Below are positions 8,665 through 18,342 of a stretch of 64,000 nt of DNA, piece after piece (the first letter of the stretch is position 1; each line of letters starts with the position of its first letter). Made by a program: the position numbers and the translations under genes. The notes below the pieces were generated by a model, which saw nothing but the letters and a program-made list of their open reading frames with translations, had not been told where the DNA came from and did no database searches. Source of the stretch: ChocPot-Mid sp043804925 (GTDB taxonomy: Bacteria; Bacteroidota; Ignavibacteria; Kapaibacteriales; UBA2268); the NCBI GenBank assembly GCA_043804925.1, contig JAZDIP010000047.1:87099-151098 (forward strand), written 5' to 3'.

Positions 8665-9591
8665 TTACGGAAATCTTTCTACTATTACTTTTTGGACTTG
8701 AGATTTTTTCCCGTCTGTGATAATGAAATAATAAAAGCCGATTTGCTCAATTTTCAATTCGGTTATATTTGAAATAATCGGAACTGATTGTATTATCTGA
8801 CCTAAAACATTATAAACATTACAAGAAAGCCGTTCAGCATTGAAATCCGAAATTTCTATTGACACCTTTTCTGTTGAGGGATTCGGATAAATGATTATAT
8901 GTTTGTCATTAAATTCATCTCTTACATCAGCAAATCCATAATGACAATTCCCTTTTATATTATCTGGAGTAGAATATTCCAAAATATCATTATTAAACTT
9001 ACAAAATAGAATAAACCCATAATACTCATAATAGTCATTTATTGGAAATCCAATTGATGGTCCAATTCCTTCTATAAATTTTATTTTTTGAAATTGTCCG
9101 CCATGCTTTGATAGATGATATTGATTTAATTCAACTATTTTTCTATTGTCTTCATAATATACGCTATCAACAATTGCAGTGTCGGCATTCATATACCGGA
9201 GGTCAGTAAAAATCAAAAAAGTATCGTTTTTATTCAGTGATAAATCCATAATTGTATATTCCCTCCAAACAAATTGCAAATCAACTCTTGTCCCAATTAA
9301 AATTTTACAGATTCCGGTTACAGTATCCTCACTAATATATCCGATAACATGTGAATTTGTATAGTTATTTATTTCAGGAGTCCAAACAATCAGATATCTC
9401 ATAATTTGATAATGGATAGTATTGATATTTGTATCGGAGAAAGAATAAACCAGATGTGTTTCTCCAAAATCAGGAATTTCATGGTATACTGACCATTTAG
9501 TTGTATCATTCCCCAAAATTGATTTATAAGCACTAAGCTGAAACACACCGGCAATAAGCAGTATAAAGAAAATAATAACTTTTGTTTTCAA
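8665..9591 (-). CDS. Secreted protein of unknown function with T9SS sorting domain
   Basis: Protein of 308 residues with a signal peptide (VIIFFILLIAGVFQLSA) and a C-terminal T9SS sorting domain starting at IIYPNPSTEKVSIEI, then VYNVLGQ, ending in a short basic tail. The central 200 residues are Tyr/Asp/Asn-rich and match no family I can name. Composition and length resemble the other single-domain cargo gene near 3.4 kb, but I see no clear sequence similarity outside the sorting domain. Probably exported and surface-attached or released. Confidence 0.75.
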   Translation of the reverse strand: MKTKVIIFFILLIAGVFQLSAYKSILGNDTTKWSVYHEIPDFGETHLVYSFSDTNINTIHYQIMRYLIVWTPEINNYTNSHVIGYISEDTVTGICKILIGTRVDLQFVWREYTIMDLSLNKNDTFLIFTDLRYMNADTAIVDSVYYEDNRKIVELNQYHLSKHGGQFQKIKFIEGIGPSIGFPINDYYEYYGFILFCKFNNDILEYSTPDNIKGNCHYGFADVRDEFNDKHIIIYPNPSTEKVSIEISDFNAERLSCNVYNVLGQIIQSVPIISNITELKIEQIGFYYFIITDGKKSQVQKVIVERFP

Positions 9592-9686
9592 AACAGAAAT
9601 CTCCTGATTAATTAACTAACTTTATGCAAAATATGAAAATAAGAATTGAATAGCAAGTTTATTGTTTAACAATTTCAAAACAAACG

Positions 9687-9756
9687 CATTAAACTCATTA
9701 ACTCACTAAACTCATTAAACTCATTAAACTTATTGAACTCATTAAACTCACTAAAC
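9687..9756. repeat. Degenerate 9-base tandem repeat (AAACTCATT-like)
   Basis: About eight imperfect units of AAACTCATT lie in the divergent spacer between the T9SS cargo gene and smc. This period of nine is the exception among the mostly seven-base tracts. Confidence 0.75.
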
Positions 9757-9848
9757 TAAGTATGTGGATAATTTGATTTTATTAGTAAAGCAGATTTTGA
9801 TAAATTGTATTTCTATATTTTTCGAAAATTAATAATATTATTTTATAT

Positions 9849-12800
9849 ATGTATTTGTCTGATTTAGAGATAGTTGGTTTTAAATCATTTGCACAAAAAA
9901 TAAATTTCAAATTTGCCGATGGTATAACAGGCTTGGTCGGACCAAACGGCTGTGGAAAAACTAATATAGTTGATGCAATAAGGTGGGTGCTTGGTGAGCA
10001 GAAGAGTTCGATTTTGCGTTCCGACATAATGGAAGACGTTATTTTTAATGGTACGAGCAGACGTAAACCGTTGGGAATGGCTGAGGTATCCTTAACCCTA
10101 CAAAACACAAAGCAGATTTTACCAACTGAATATACCGAAGTAACAATAGCAAGACGGCTTTTCAGAAACGGGGAGAGCCAGTATCTTTTGAATAATACTC
10201 AATGCAGATTACGTGATGTAATGGATTTGTTTATGGATACGGGTATTGGAGCAGATTCTTACTCCGTTATCGAATTGAAGATGGTCGAAGCAATACTTAG
10301 CGGTAAACCTGAAGAGAGAAGAAGTCTTGTGGAGGAAGCCGCAGGCGTAAAAAAATACAAATTAAGACGCAAGGAAGCCGCCAGAAAATTGCTAAATATC
10401 CAGAGCGATTTGCTTAGGGTTAAAGACATAGTAACGGAAATTGAAAAGCAGGTAAACTCTCTTTCGAGACAAGCCGCGAAAACAAGAAGGTTCAATAAAC
10501 TGACAGAAGAATTAAAATCTTATGAAGTAAATTTGCTTTTTCATCAGTGGGAAAATTACAAATCAATTCTTGGCAGTATAAGCGGGCAGTTCGAGGAATT
10601 GAAACAGAAGAAATCCGAAAAGAGCAAAGAAATACAATCCGATGAAAAAGCTTTAAATGAATTGAAGGACAAAATGGCATTGTTGGATACTGAATATCAA
10701 TCTGCTTTAGAACAGGAAAACGCTATTAATTCCCAAATTTCGAAAGTAACCCAGGATTCGGCGGTTACTAAAGAAAGGATTACTGCACTAAATTCATCCA
10801 ATATAAGAATTCAAGCTGAACTTGCCGAATATTCCGAAACTTATTCAAATTTAAACGAGCAAATTGAAAGTATAAAAAAATCACTGAATAATGTTATAGA
10901 ACTTGTTAAGCAGGTTGAAATTGAATTTAAAACTGCATCTGAATCACGTGAAGAAGTCCGAAAATTGGTCAATGAGGCAAGAGACCAAAATAGTTACTCA
11001 AATGAAGAGGTATTGAGTTTCCAAAACCGGATTCAGTCAATTTTAAACGAGCTCGAACACAGTAAAAACCGGAAGGCGAGTTTGGAAAGAAGTATTGAAG
11101 AAAGCTTTATCGAAATTAATACATTAAAATCAAATTTAAAAAAATTAGAAGAAGAGATATCTCTAAAAAAAGAAAAGAATGCCGAGTTCGACCAAAGAGT
11201 GAGCGATGTTGAGATTGCTTTGAAAACTGCCGAAGAACACAAGAAAACTCTTGAAACCGAAATCGAAAAACAAAGGGAGAATCTTTCAGGATTGAATATT
11301 GAGTTGGGCAATAAAAAGGCATCTCTCGAAATGCTCCAGAGTATTATAGATACTGACGAAAGCACTAAATATCTGATGAAAGAATCCGGTTGGGAGCCGG
11401 ACAAAGAAAAACTATTATTGGGTGAAGCTGTTTCGGTTGATGAAAAATATAGAGTAGCCGTTGCTGCTGCTTTGGGCGATTATTCGAAATACTTTATTGT
11501 TGACAACAAAGCTGAAGCCGAATCTGCAATATCGAGGTTAAAAGAAAACAACAAAGGAAAAGCGTCTTTTATCTGTAAAAATTTAATTCCTTCTACAAAT
11601 AAACCTTCAGAACCGACAGGAATTTCAGGTGTAATCGGATTAATTAGTGAAGTAGTCCGGGCTGATGAAAAGATTGTTAGTGCTCTAAGAATGTTGTTGG
11701 GTAAAACGGTATTGGTAGAAAACCTCGAGGTTGCATGGTATACTATGGATAAAGGACTTTGCGAAACTGCAGTGACAATCGAGGGAGAACTTGTAAAAAA
11801 TAAAGCATTCCTCAGAGGAGGTTCAAAGTTAAAAACGGAAGGTCTTCAGATTGGTAAAAAGGAAAGAGTCGAAAAGTTAAATAAAGAGATTTCAGAATTT
11901 ATTAAAAAGATTACTAAGAACGAAAGTAAATTAAAAGATTTAAAAGACGAGCATGATTCAATTGATTTGGCTGATTTGAATCAAAAACTTCGTAATGCAC
12001 AAAATGACAGGAACGGTCATGAACAGATTATCATCCAGTTGGGCTATCAAATACAGGGCATCGGACAAAATATTCAGGTTTTTGAAAGAAATAATGAAAA
12101 TTTCAAAGAGGAAATCTCTCAAATAGAAGATACTGCCAAAAACTACAAAACAGAACTAAAAGAATTGGAAGAAAATCTGAAAGTAGCTAAGGAACAACAG
12201 CTTTTAAAATCTGCTGAACTCCGCGAAATGGAGCAGGATCTTGCAGCAAAAGAAGATGAACTTCACAAAGTTGAAATGAAAAAAGTACGATATGCCCAGG
12301 AAACAATCTCATTACAGAAGGAGATTGATTCATTGAATAGCAGGATTGAGGAACTTGAGCATAACGAAGAAAGGCGTAAAGCCGAAATACAAAAAAATAA
12401 TGACGACGTTGGAACGTATGAAGAATTAATCAAAGAACTCGCATTGCAGCTTGAGAATTTGCATGAAAGCTCTATTGAAATCCAGAATCAAAGAGAATTT
12501 GCAGGCAATTTGATTAAATCCTTCAAAGAGCAGGTTACCCAATACTCAGGTGACATCAATTTGAAGAGGAAAGAATACGAACAATTGTTTGAGTCAATAC
12601 ACCAGTTGGATTTAAAGGTTTCAGAATTGACGAACAAGCTTGAAAACGTAAAAGCACGTGCCAATGAAGGATATGAAATCAATCTTGAGACCGGCGAAAT
12701 CGTACTTGATGAAAGCTTCTCTATAGATGAGACAAAAAAGCAAGTTAATGAATTAAAAGACAAACTAATTCAACTGGGGAACGTCAATTTCATGGCTTTG

Positions 12801-13382
12801 GAGGAATACGAAGAACAAAATGAACGGCTTCAGTTCTATAATAACCAGGTAAATGATTTGCAGGATGCAGAAAAGAACTTGCTTGATACTATCGACGAAA
12901 TCAACAGAAACGCTCAAGAAAAATTTCGAGAGACATTCGATAAAGTTAACACATCATTTCAGGATTTATTTAAGAGATTATTCGGTGAAGATGCTCAAGC
13001 TGAGTTGAAGTTACTGGAAGGAGACCCTCTCGAAGCCGATATTGAAATAACTGCTAAACCTCCCGGAAAAAAGCCAAGAACCATTGAAGGTCTTTCCGGT
13101 GGTGAAAAGACACTTACTGCTATTGCATTGCTATTTGCAATTTACCTTGTTAAGCCAAGTCCCTTTTGTATACTTGATGAGGTTGATGCACCTTTGGATG
13201 ATGCTAACATTGGCAGGTTTATAGCACTTATTCGCGATTTTAGCACTGATACTCAATTTCTAATTGTTACTCATAATAAAAAAACAATGGAAGAATCCGA
13301 TAGTTTATATGGCATAACAATGGAAGAAGAAGGTGTCTCAAAAGTAGTATCCGTCAGGTTGTCTCAAGAAAATAATAATTAG
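9849..13382 (+). CDS. smc: Chromosome segregation/condensation ATPase SMC
   Basis: Structural maintenance of chromosomes protein, which forms with ScpA/ScpB the bacterial condensin that compacts and separates sister origins. The 1177 residues are full length: Walker A GPNGCGKTN at 31-39, two long coiled coils, a Gly-rich hinge at about 510-660, the ABC signature LSGGEKTLTAIAL near 1080 and Walker B FCILDEVDAP near 1105. A DMT transporter follows at 79 bases. scpA and scpB are not in the window. Confidence 0.97.
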   Translation: MYLSDLEIVGFKSFAQKINFKFADGITGLVGPNGCGKTNIVDAIRWVLGEQKSSILRSDIMEDVIFNGTSRRKPLGMAEVSLTLQNTKQILPTEYTEVTIARRLFRNGESQYLLNNTQCRLRDVMDLFMDTGIGADSYSVIELKMVEAILSGKPEERRSLVEEAAGVKKYKLRRKEAARKLLNIQSDLLRVKDIVTEIEKQVNSLSRQAAKTRRFNKLTEELKSYEVNLLFHQWENYKSILGSISGQFEELKQKKSEKSKEIQSDEKALNELKDKMALLDTEYQSALEQENAINSQISKVTQDSAVTKERITALNSSNIRIQAELAEYSETYSNLNEQIESIKKSLNNVIELVKQVEIEFKTASESREEVRKLVNEARDQNSYSNEEVLSFQNRIQSILNELEHSKNRKASLERSIEESFIEINTLKSNLKKLEEEISLKKEKNAEFDQRVSDVEIALKTAEEHKKTLETEIEKQRENLSGLNIELGNKKASLEMLQSIIDTDESTKYLMKESGWEPDKEKLLLGEAVSVDEKYRVAVAAALGDYSKYFIVDNKAEAESAISRLKENNKGKASFICKNLIPSTNKPSEPTGISGVIGLISEVVRADEKIVSALRMLLGKTVLVENLEVAWYTMDKGLCETAVTIEGELVKNKAFLRGGSKLKTEGLQIGKKERVEKLNKEISEFIKKITKNESKLKDLKDEHDSIDLADLNQKLRNAQNDRNGHEQIIIQLGYQIQGIGQNIQVFERNNENFKEEISQIEDTAKNYKTELKELEENLKVAKEQQLLKSAELREMEQDLAAKEDELHKVEMKKVRYAQETISLQKEIDSLNSRIEELEHNEERRKAEIQKNNDDVGTYEELIKELALQLENLHESSIEIQNQREFAGNLIKSFKEQVTQYSGDINLKRKEYEQLFESIHQLDLKVSELTNKLENVKARANEGYEINLETGEIVLDESFSIDETKKQVNELKDKLIQLGNVNFMALEEYEEQNERLQFYNNQVNDLQDAEKNLLDTIDEINRNAQEKFRETFDKVNTSFQDLFKRLFGEDAQAELKLLEGDPLEADIEITAKPPGKKPRTIEGLSGGEKTLTAIALLFAIYLVKPSPFCILDEVDAPLDDANIGRFIALIRDFSTDTQFLIVTHNKKTMEESDSLYGITMEEEGVSKVVSVRLSQENNN

Positions 13383-13461
13383 CAGATTGTTAAATTTAAT
13401 GATATACATTGAAATAAATAAATTATAATCCATAATGGAAGAAATCTAATACCTCAACAAT

Positions 13462-14322
13462 ATGTTTTATATTCTCGTTCTCATTTTTCAGCTTCAGGCA
13501 TCCGGTACACATATTATTGCAAAAAGTGTAACAAGCGAATTGGCACCTCCGTTACTAATGTTGATTCGTTCGTGTATTGCTGCAGCATTGTATTTTGTAT
13601 GGATGCTGTTCAACAGAAAGAAAATCATAAAAATAGAGCGTGAGGATTGGATAAAAGTCCTTTTACTCGGATTATTAAACATTCCACTAAATCAATTTCT
13701 ATTTTTAACTGCAGTAAAATTGACTACGGCACCTAATGTGTCCCTTGCTTATGCTCTAACACCTGCTTTCGTGCTAATCTTAGCAATATCATTTTTTGGT
13801 GAAAAAGGAAATATAAAAAAAATAATCGGTGTAATTATAGCTTTTTTTGGTACAGGGATATTATTATTTGAAAAAGGATTTGACTTTACATCTGATAATT
13901 TCTGGGGATTCATTATTGTATTAACTGCTTCATTTTGTTATGCACTTTACACAATTATCGGCAGGGATTTTTCAATAAAATATGGTCCGCTCTATTCGAT
14001 GGGAATTACTATGATTGCAGGATTTTTCCTGTATATTCCGATTTTTTTAATGACAGGAGTTCCTTTGACAGTATCAGATATTTCGACTGTGAACTGGTTG
14101 CAGATATTATATTTAGGAGTAATTACTTCAGGAGTGGGATATGGTTTGTGGTATATTATCCTTACTATGAAAGAAGCAAGTAAAGTTGCCGTATTCAATA
14201 ATTTTCAACCGGTTTTTACAACCATTTTTTCAATTATAATTTTTAGCCAGGTTCTGTCAATACCGTTCGCTATTGGGGGAATAATGATTATTACAGGTGT
14301 TCTGATAACTCAAAGAGGTTAG
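13462..14322 (+). CDS. EamA/DMT-family transporter
   Basis: Inner-membrane permease of the drug/metabolite transporter superfamily, 286 residues with about ten hydrophobic segments in two EamA repeats (residues 1-130 and 145-285). The second repeat carries the typical Gly-rich helix after a SKVAVFNNFQPVF segment. Substrates in this family range from amino acids to nucleosides and cannot be predicted here. The ATG at 13462 places the first membrane helix at the very N-terminus. An in-frame stop just upstream excludes a longer start. Confidence 0.85.
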   Translation: MFYILVLIFQLQASGTHIIAKSVTSELAPPLLMLIRSCIAAALYFVWMLFNRKKIIKIEREDWIKVLLLGLLNIPLNQFLFLTAVKLTTAPNVSLAYALTPAFVLILAISFFGEKGNIKKIIGVIIAFFGTGILLFEKGFDFTSDNFWGFIIVLTASFCYALYTIIGRDFSIKYGPLYSMGITMIAGFFLYIPIFLMTGVPLTVSDISTVNWLQILYLGVITSGVGYGLWYIILTMKEASKVAVFNNFQPVFTTIFSIIIFSQVLSIPFAIGGIMIITGVLITQRG

Positions 14323-14386
14323 AAAACAGTAAAAGATATATACAGTAATTTGTATGCTCTTCTGTGTGATAGTACTTTTTAATTGC

Positions 14387-14758
14387 TCATGTTTGATTTT
14401 TCTCCAAATCTTTAAAATCCTCCCTCACCGGTAAAAAGCAATCAATTACTATGCATTTTGTTATTGCTTTTCCTGAATGTGGAATATTTGGTAATATTAA
14501 TGCCGTCATACCGGCTTCTAAAATTTTAATATCACCATTAATATTAAATTCCAATTTACCTTCGATTACATGTGACCACTGTTCATGAGGGTGGCTATGC
14601 TCCGGCAGAACAATACCTTCATCCAAAGTGAAATGTCCAGAAGTTATATTTTCCGAGTGATACAAAGGACCTGTTATCCCATCCCAAATCTTGACAATTT
14701 TTCTTTTATTAAAATCAATAAACGGCATTTTTTCTCCTTTAACATATTTTAAATTCAT
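14387..14758 (-). CDS. Small cupin-domain protein
   Basis: Single-domain cupin of 123 residues. The first cupin motif is HSHPHEQWSHVIEG (His54, His56, Gln60 as likely metal ligands) and the second is ILPNIPHSGKA (His94). Such proteins bind a divalent metal and act as small-molecule enzymes or sensors. The ligand is unknown. It lies six bases after the esterase-like gene on the same strand and is probably co-transcribed with it and thiN. The start may alternatively be the Met at residue 11. Confidence 0.8.
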   Translation of the reverse strand: MNLKYVKGEKMPFIDFNKRKIVKIWDGITGPLYHSENITSGHFTLDEGIVLPEHSHPHEQWSHVIEGKLEFNINGDIKILEAGMTALILPNIPHSGKAITKCIVIDCFLPVREDFKDLEKNQT

Positions 14759-14764
14759 GATTTC

Positions 14765-15496
14765 TTATAGTTTTGTTTCCAAAACTTTATGAAGCATCGC
14801 GTTCCAGGATTTGTAATTATGTCCCCATTCCTTACCCCAATAATCAGTGTTATGAGGAATGGATTTGGATTCGAGTATCCGGCTGATTTGTGTGAGATGA
14901 ACGGGATTTTCATTTTCCCCGGTTCCAGTCAGCATGTAAACATGATGCTTACTACGAAGAAAGGAAAGCCAGTACTCATCAGTCAAATTTGGCAGGTAAT
15001 GCAAGGGCGAGTTGAAATAACAATTATCATCAAAAAAGTCTTTGGAAAAATATTGAATGTCATAAATTCCACTCATGGCAATGACTCCATAAAAAATATC
15101 AGGCCGCCGGAAATAATTGTTTGCCGCATGATAAGCCCCAATAGCCGCTCCACATGTAATAACCGGAACAGGTCCTCCGCAAGTAGCAAAAATTTCCGGT
15201 AACAATTCGTTAATAATGAACTGATTGTATTCATAATGTCTTTGTGATTTTTCTTCCGGTGAAATTTCATTATTTAACCAACTTTCATTATTTACAGTTT
15301 CAATAGAAAAAACAGTAAATTTCCCTTTTTCAATATATGGTTTAAGGGTTTCTAAAAAACCATTTTTTTCGTTTTCCAAATAGTCATCCGATTTGGAGGG
15401 GAACATCAAAAGAGCAAAACCATAATGACCGTAAATAGCTAAATTAACATCCTTGCGTAGAATCTCACTGCTGATTTTATTTAAACTTTTATCCAT
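14765..15496 (-). CDS. Esterase-superfamily protein with Ala at the nucleophile position
   Basis: Alpha/beta-hydrolase of the COG4947-type putative esterase group, 243 residues, with the family pattern across its length: IYGHYG near the start, SQRHYEYNQF, the nucleophile-elbow region CGAAIGAYHAA (115-125) and WGHNYKSW (His226). Relatives have a Ser in the Gly-x-Ser-x-Gly elbow. Here the residue is Ala118 (GCT codon). The acidic-residue region also reads GTGENENP and lacks the usual Asp. The protein may have lost hydrolase activity and kept a binding or structural role. It lies between thiN and the cupin gene. Confidence 0.75.
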   Translation of the reverse strand: MDKSLNKISSEILRKDVNLAIYGHYGFALLMFPSKSDDYLENEKNGFLETLKPYIEKGKFTVFSIETVNNESWLNNEISPEEKSQRHYEYNQFIINELLPEIFATCGGPVPVITCGAAIGAYHAANNYFRRPDIFYGVIAMSGIYDIQYFSKDFFDDNCYFNSPLHYLPNLTDEYWLSFLRSKHHVYMLTGTGENENPVHLTQISRILESKSIPHNTDYWGKEWGHNYKSWNAMLHKVLETKL

Positions 15497-15556
15497 AAGT
15501 AAAGAATTTAATTTTAAAAAAAGATAATATAAGAATAAAATTAATAAAATAAAAAC

Positions 15557-16219
15557 TTAAATATTTAAAGCATAAGGTATTCGTGCATCCAAAAAGAGCA
15601 AAAGAGAACCTTCGATGATATCCACCTCGACTTCATATCCCATGGCAATATTTCTGGCTCCCTCCCTAACTCCAAGCTCCAGTATTTCCTTGTCAAGTTC
15701 CCACTTAAATCCCCTTGTAGATAATACTGCTTTGGGTTGAGGGATTAAGCCAATAGTTTCTCCCGGGAATGTTGGGAGTGTAAAACTCTGGGAAACAGGT
15801 ATGGCATATCTTCCTTTGTCATATATACATATATTTAACTTAAACATGTATTTCATCAGTACACTCCAATTGTTGAGAGAATGCTCAAGTTCTCCGCCAT
15901 GAATACCTGTTATTAGAATATTCCTGTATTTTTGCTTATGTACGTAATCGAGTGTTTTTTCAAAATCATTGGTTTCCTGGTCAGGAAGGTACACGATTTT
16001 GTTTAATTGAATTGAATCGTAAAAACCGTTTTTTTGTAAAGTATCCATATCACCAATAACTTTCTCATATCCTATTTTCATTTTAATTAGTTTAATTACT
16101 GCTCCATCAGCAGAAAAAATTGGTATTTTTAAAAAATCTTGAAAAAATTCGGCATCTGGTAACATCCCGTCAAGGCATGTTATCGCATCAAATTTATCGG
16201 TAAATTGAAATACAATCAT
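15557..16219 (-). CDS. thiN: Thiamine pyrophosphokinase
   Basis: Transfers pyrophosphate from ATP to thiamine, giving the cofactor thiamine diphosphate. The 220 residues show the family's N-terminal catalytic part (FSADGA, then GDMDTL) and the DQETNDFEKTL motif whose acidic residues bind Mg-ATP, followed by ITGIHGGELEHSLNN and a C-terminal beta-sandwich that binds thiamine (residues 140-220). Length is normal. It is first in a three-gene minus-strand group with the esterase-like and cupin genes. Nothing ties these two to thiamine directly. Confidence 0.88.
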   Translation of the reverse strand: MIVFQFTDKFDAITCLDGMLPDAEFFQDFLKIPIFSADGAVIKLIKMKIGYEKVIGDMDTLQKNGFYDSIQLNKIVYLPDQETNDFEKTLDYVHKQKYRNILITGIHGGELEHSLNNWSVLMKYMFKLNICIYDKGRYAIPVSQSFTLPTFPGETIGLIPQPKAVLSTRGFKWELDKEILELGVREGARNIAMGYEVEVDIIEGSLLLFLDARIPYALNI

Positions 16220-16307
16220 ATTGGATTCTGAAAATTCTTGTAAACATTAATAAAAAAATATATTTTGTAAAAATAATTTTAACAAAACTAATGAATTATC
16301 AATACAA

Positions 16308-16793
16308 ATGTACGAAGAGTTAAAAAAAGAGTGTAATGATTTACTTGGAAATGAAAAAAATTTCCTGGCTAATTCATCGAACTTTACTTCCTTATTATTT
16401 CATGGTATAAAATCTTTGAACTGGGTGGGATTTTATTTTTTGAAAGGTGATGAATTAATACTGGGACCTTTTCAGGGTAAACCAGCTTGCATAAGAATTA
16501 AAAAGGGTAAAGGTGTATGTGGACTTTCTGCCGAACGGTGTGAAACGATTGTCGTTGAAAACGTACATGATTTCCCAGGACATATTGCCTGCGATTCAGG
16601 TTCAAATTCGGAAATTGTAATTCCCTTAATCAAGGATGGGAAATTATATGGTGTTTTAGATATTGATAGTCCGGCATTTTCGAGATTTTCGAAAAAAGAT
16701 AAAGTGGAGTTGGAAAAACTTGCAAAGATACTCCTTGATAGTTCTGATATTGAGGAATTTGAAAATTATTATCAACAAACAACAAACATATAA
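16308..16793 (+). CDS. msrC: Free methionine-(R)-sulfoxide reductase (GAF domain)
   Basis: Reduces free methionine-R-sulfoxide, an oxidative-damage product, with electrons from thioredoxin. The 161 residues form one GAF domain with the three conserved cysteines Cys61, Cys71 and Cys95 (GKPACIRI, GKGVCG, HIACDS). Their spacing of 10 and 24 matches the E. coli enzyme. It is divergent from thiN with an 88-base spacer. Assignment by motif is strong. Confidence 0.9.
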   Translation: MYEELKKECNDLLGNEKNFLANSSNFTSLLFHGIKSLNWVGFYFLKGDELILGPFQGKPACIRIKKGKGVCGLSAERCETIVVENVHDFPGHIACDSGSNSEIVIPLIKDGKLYGVLDIDSPAFSRFSKKDKVELEKLAKILLDSSDIEEFENYYQQTTNI

Positions 16794-16812
16794 GTCGTAA
16801 TAAAACAAAATT

Positions 16813-16844
16813 TTTTTCTAATTTTAAGAACTTAGCTATATTTG
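16813..16844 (+). promoter_or_regulatory. Possible Bacteroidota-type promoter for the propeller gene
   Basis: TATATTTG at 16837-16844 matches the -7 consensus TANNTTTG. The -33 site, 20 bases upstream, is TTTT where TTTG is expected. It lies 44 bases before the next ATG. Confidence 0.4.
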
Positions 16845-16887
16845 AAAAGTTGAAAAATAAAAATGAAAAATATATGAGGTGTGAATT

Positions 16888-18192
16888 ATGGGTGAACTGT
16901 TGAGAATAGCGGGCGAACTTTTGAAAGTGGTTTGTAATAAAAGGAATTTTATAAGGTGTTTCAGAACTACCATCTTATTTATTGTTATATTGGTTATAGG
17001 ATTACTTCCACAGAGTATTGGTTTTGCACAGGATTATTGGATAAAAACGAATGGACCATACGATGGTGCGGTTAATGCTCTTATCCCGGCATCCAATAAC
17101 GCAGTATTGGCAGGCACTTCTTATGGAGGTGCCTATTTGACAACAGATGATGGTGCAAACTGGACTCAATCTAATTCCGGTATGAGCAGTTCTGCTGTTA
17201 GTTGTTTTGCAATAAATTCAAGTGGAAATATTTTTGCAGGTACTCAATCCGGAGTTTTCCTTTCTACGAATAATGGTGGGAGTTGGACCCAAATTAATTC
17301 AGGATTGACTTCGACATTAATAAAATGTATCGCCATAAATAATGCAGGTCATATTTTTGTTGGTACTGATGGTTCCGGCATTTTTCGAACAACAAATAAT
17401 GGCGGGAATTGGACCCTGATTAATTCCGGATTATCAACTCTTGAAGTATATTCTATTGCAACAAAGACAAACAACCAAGTGTTTGCAGGTACCTGGGGGG
17501 GTGGTATTTTTCATTCAACAGATAATGGAGATAGCTGGACAGATGCAAACACTGATTTATCAAATCCTTTGGTTTGGTCAATGGTTGTAAAAAATAATGG
17601 TGATATCTTTGCCGGGACATACGGCGGCGGAGTTTTTAAAACATCCGATGATGCCGTTTCATGGACTGCTGTCAATGAAGGTTTGTTAAACCTTATAGTA
17701 TTATCCTTAACTATTAACGACAATGGTGAAATTTTTGCAGGAACTGAGGGTGGAGGAGTTTTTCGTTCTACTGATAACGGCGCTTATTGGGATACTCTGA
17801 ATCCGGGATTAACCGACACAAGGATTTGGTCGTTGGCTTTGAAAGCAAATGGCTTGCTTTTTGCAGGTTCTCAAGGGAATGGAGTTTTTAGAAGTGCAAA
17901 ATCAACAGCTGTTGAAGAATTTAAAAATCCTGAAAATTTGATTTTAAAACAAATTTCACCAAATCCTTTTTCTGGTTTTACGACAGTATCATATAGTCTG
18001 CCTGATAAATGCCGGAATCCTGAATTGATAATCACAAATTTAATAGGGAAAATAGTTAGAGTAATCACTTTAACTGATGGTTCCGGTTATGCGGAGCTTT
18101 CATTAAACGAATATGATAGTGGCATCTATTATTGTAGATTGCAAGCTCAAGCTGTTTCTTCAATAGCAAAAATGATGATACTCGTGAAGTAG
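16888..18192 (+). CDS. Secreted beta-propeller-like repeat protein with T9SS sorting domain
   Basis: Protein of 434 residues. After an unusually long 25-residue N-region, a hydrophobic stretch at about 29-47 ending in IGFAQ forms the signal peptide. Residues 50-345 are seven repeats of about 43 residues with the pattern IFAGT-GGGVFRSTDNG-W-N-GL, as in BNR/sialidase-like and Ycf48-like propellers. The last 80 residues begin at ISPNPFSGF and form the sorting domain, with IYYCRLQA. It probably acts at the cell surface. The ligand is unknown. A GAGGTG ribosome site precedes the ATG. Confidence 0.85.
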   Translation: MGELLRIAGELLKVVCNKRNFIRCFRTTILFIVILVIGLLPQSIGFAQDYWIKTNGPYDGAVNALIPASNNAVLAGTSYGGAYLTTDDGANWTQSNSGMSSSAVSCFAINSSGNIFAGTQSGVFLSTNNGGSWTQINSGLTSTLIKCIAINNAGHIFVGTDGSGIFRTTNNGGNWTLINSGLSTLEVYSIATKTNNQVFAGTWGGGIFHSTDNGDSWTDANTDLSNPLVWSMVVKNNGDIFAGTYGGGVFKTSDDAVSWTAVNEGLLNLIVLSLTINDNGEIFAGTEGGGVFRSTDNGAYWDTLNPGLTDTRIWSLALKANGLLFAGSQGNGVFRSAKSTAVEEFKNPENLILKQISPNPFSGFTTVSYSLPDKCRNPELIITNLIGKIVRVITLTDGSGYAELSLNEYDSGIYYCRLQAQAVSSIAKMMILVK

Positions 18193-18342
18193 AGAAATAT
18201 TTCCGAGCTGACTTTGGCATTCAATTGCAGGTGGATGAAATGTCTTTAAAAGTGTTTTATGGTGAATGTAAGAATCTTTGAGTTCAGAGGAATATATTAT
18301 GACGAAATTTAATATTTGAAATCAATTTAGAATGAAATATAT

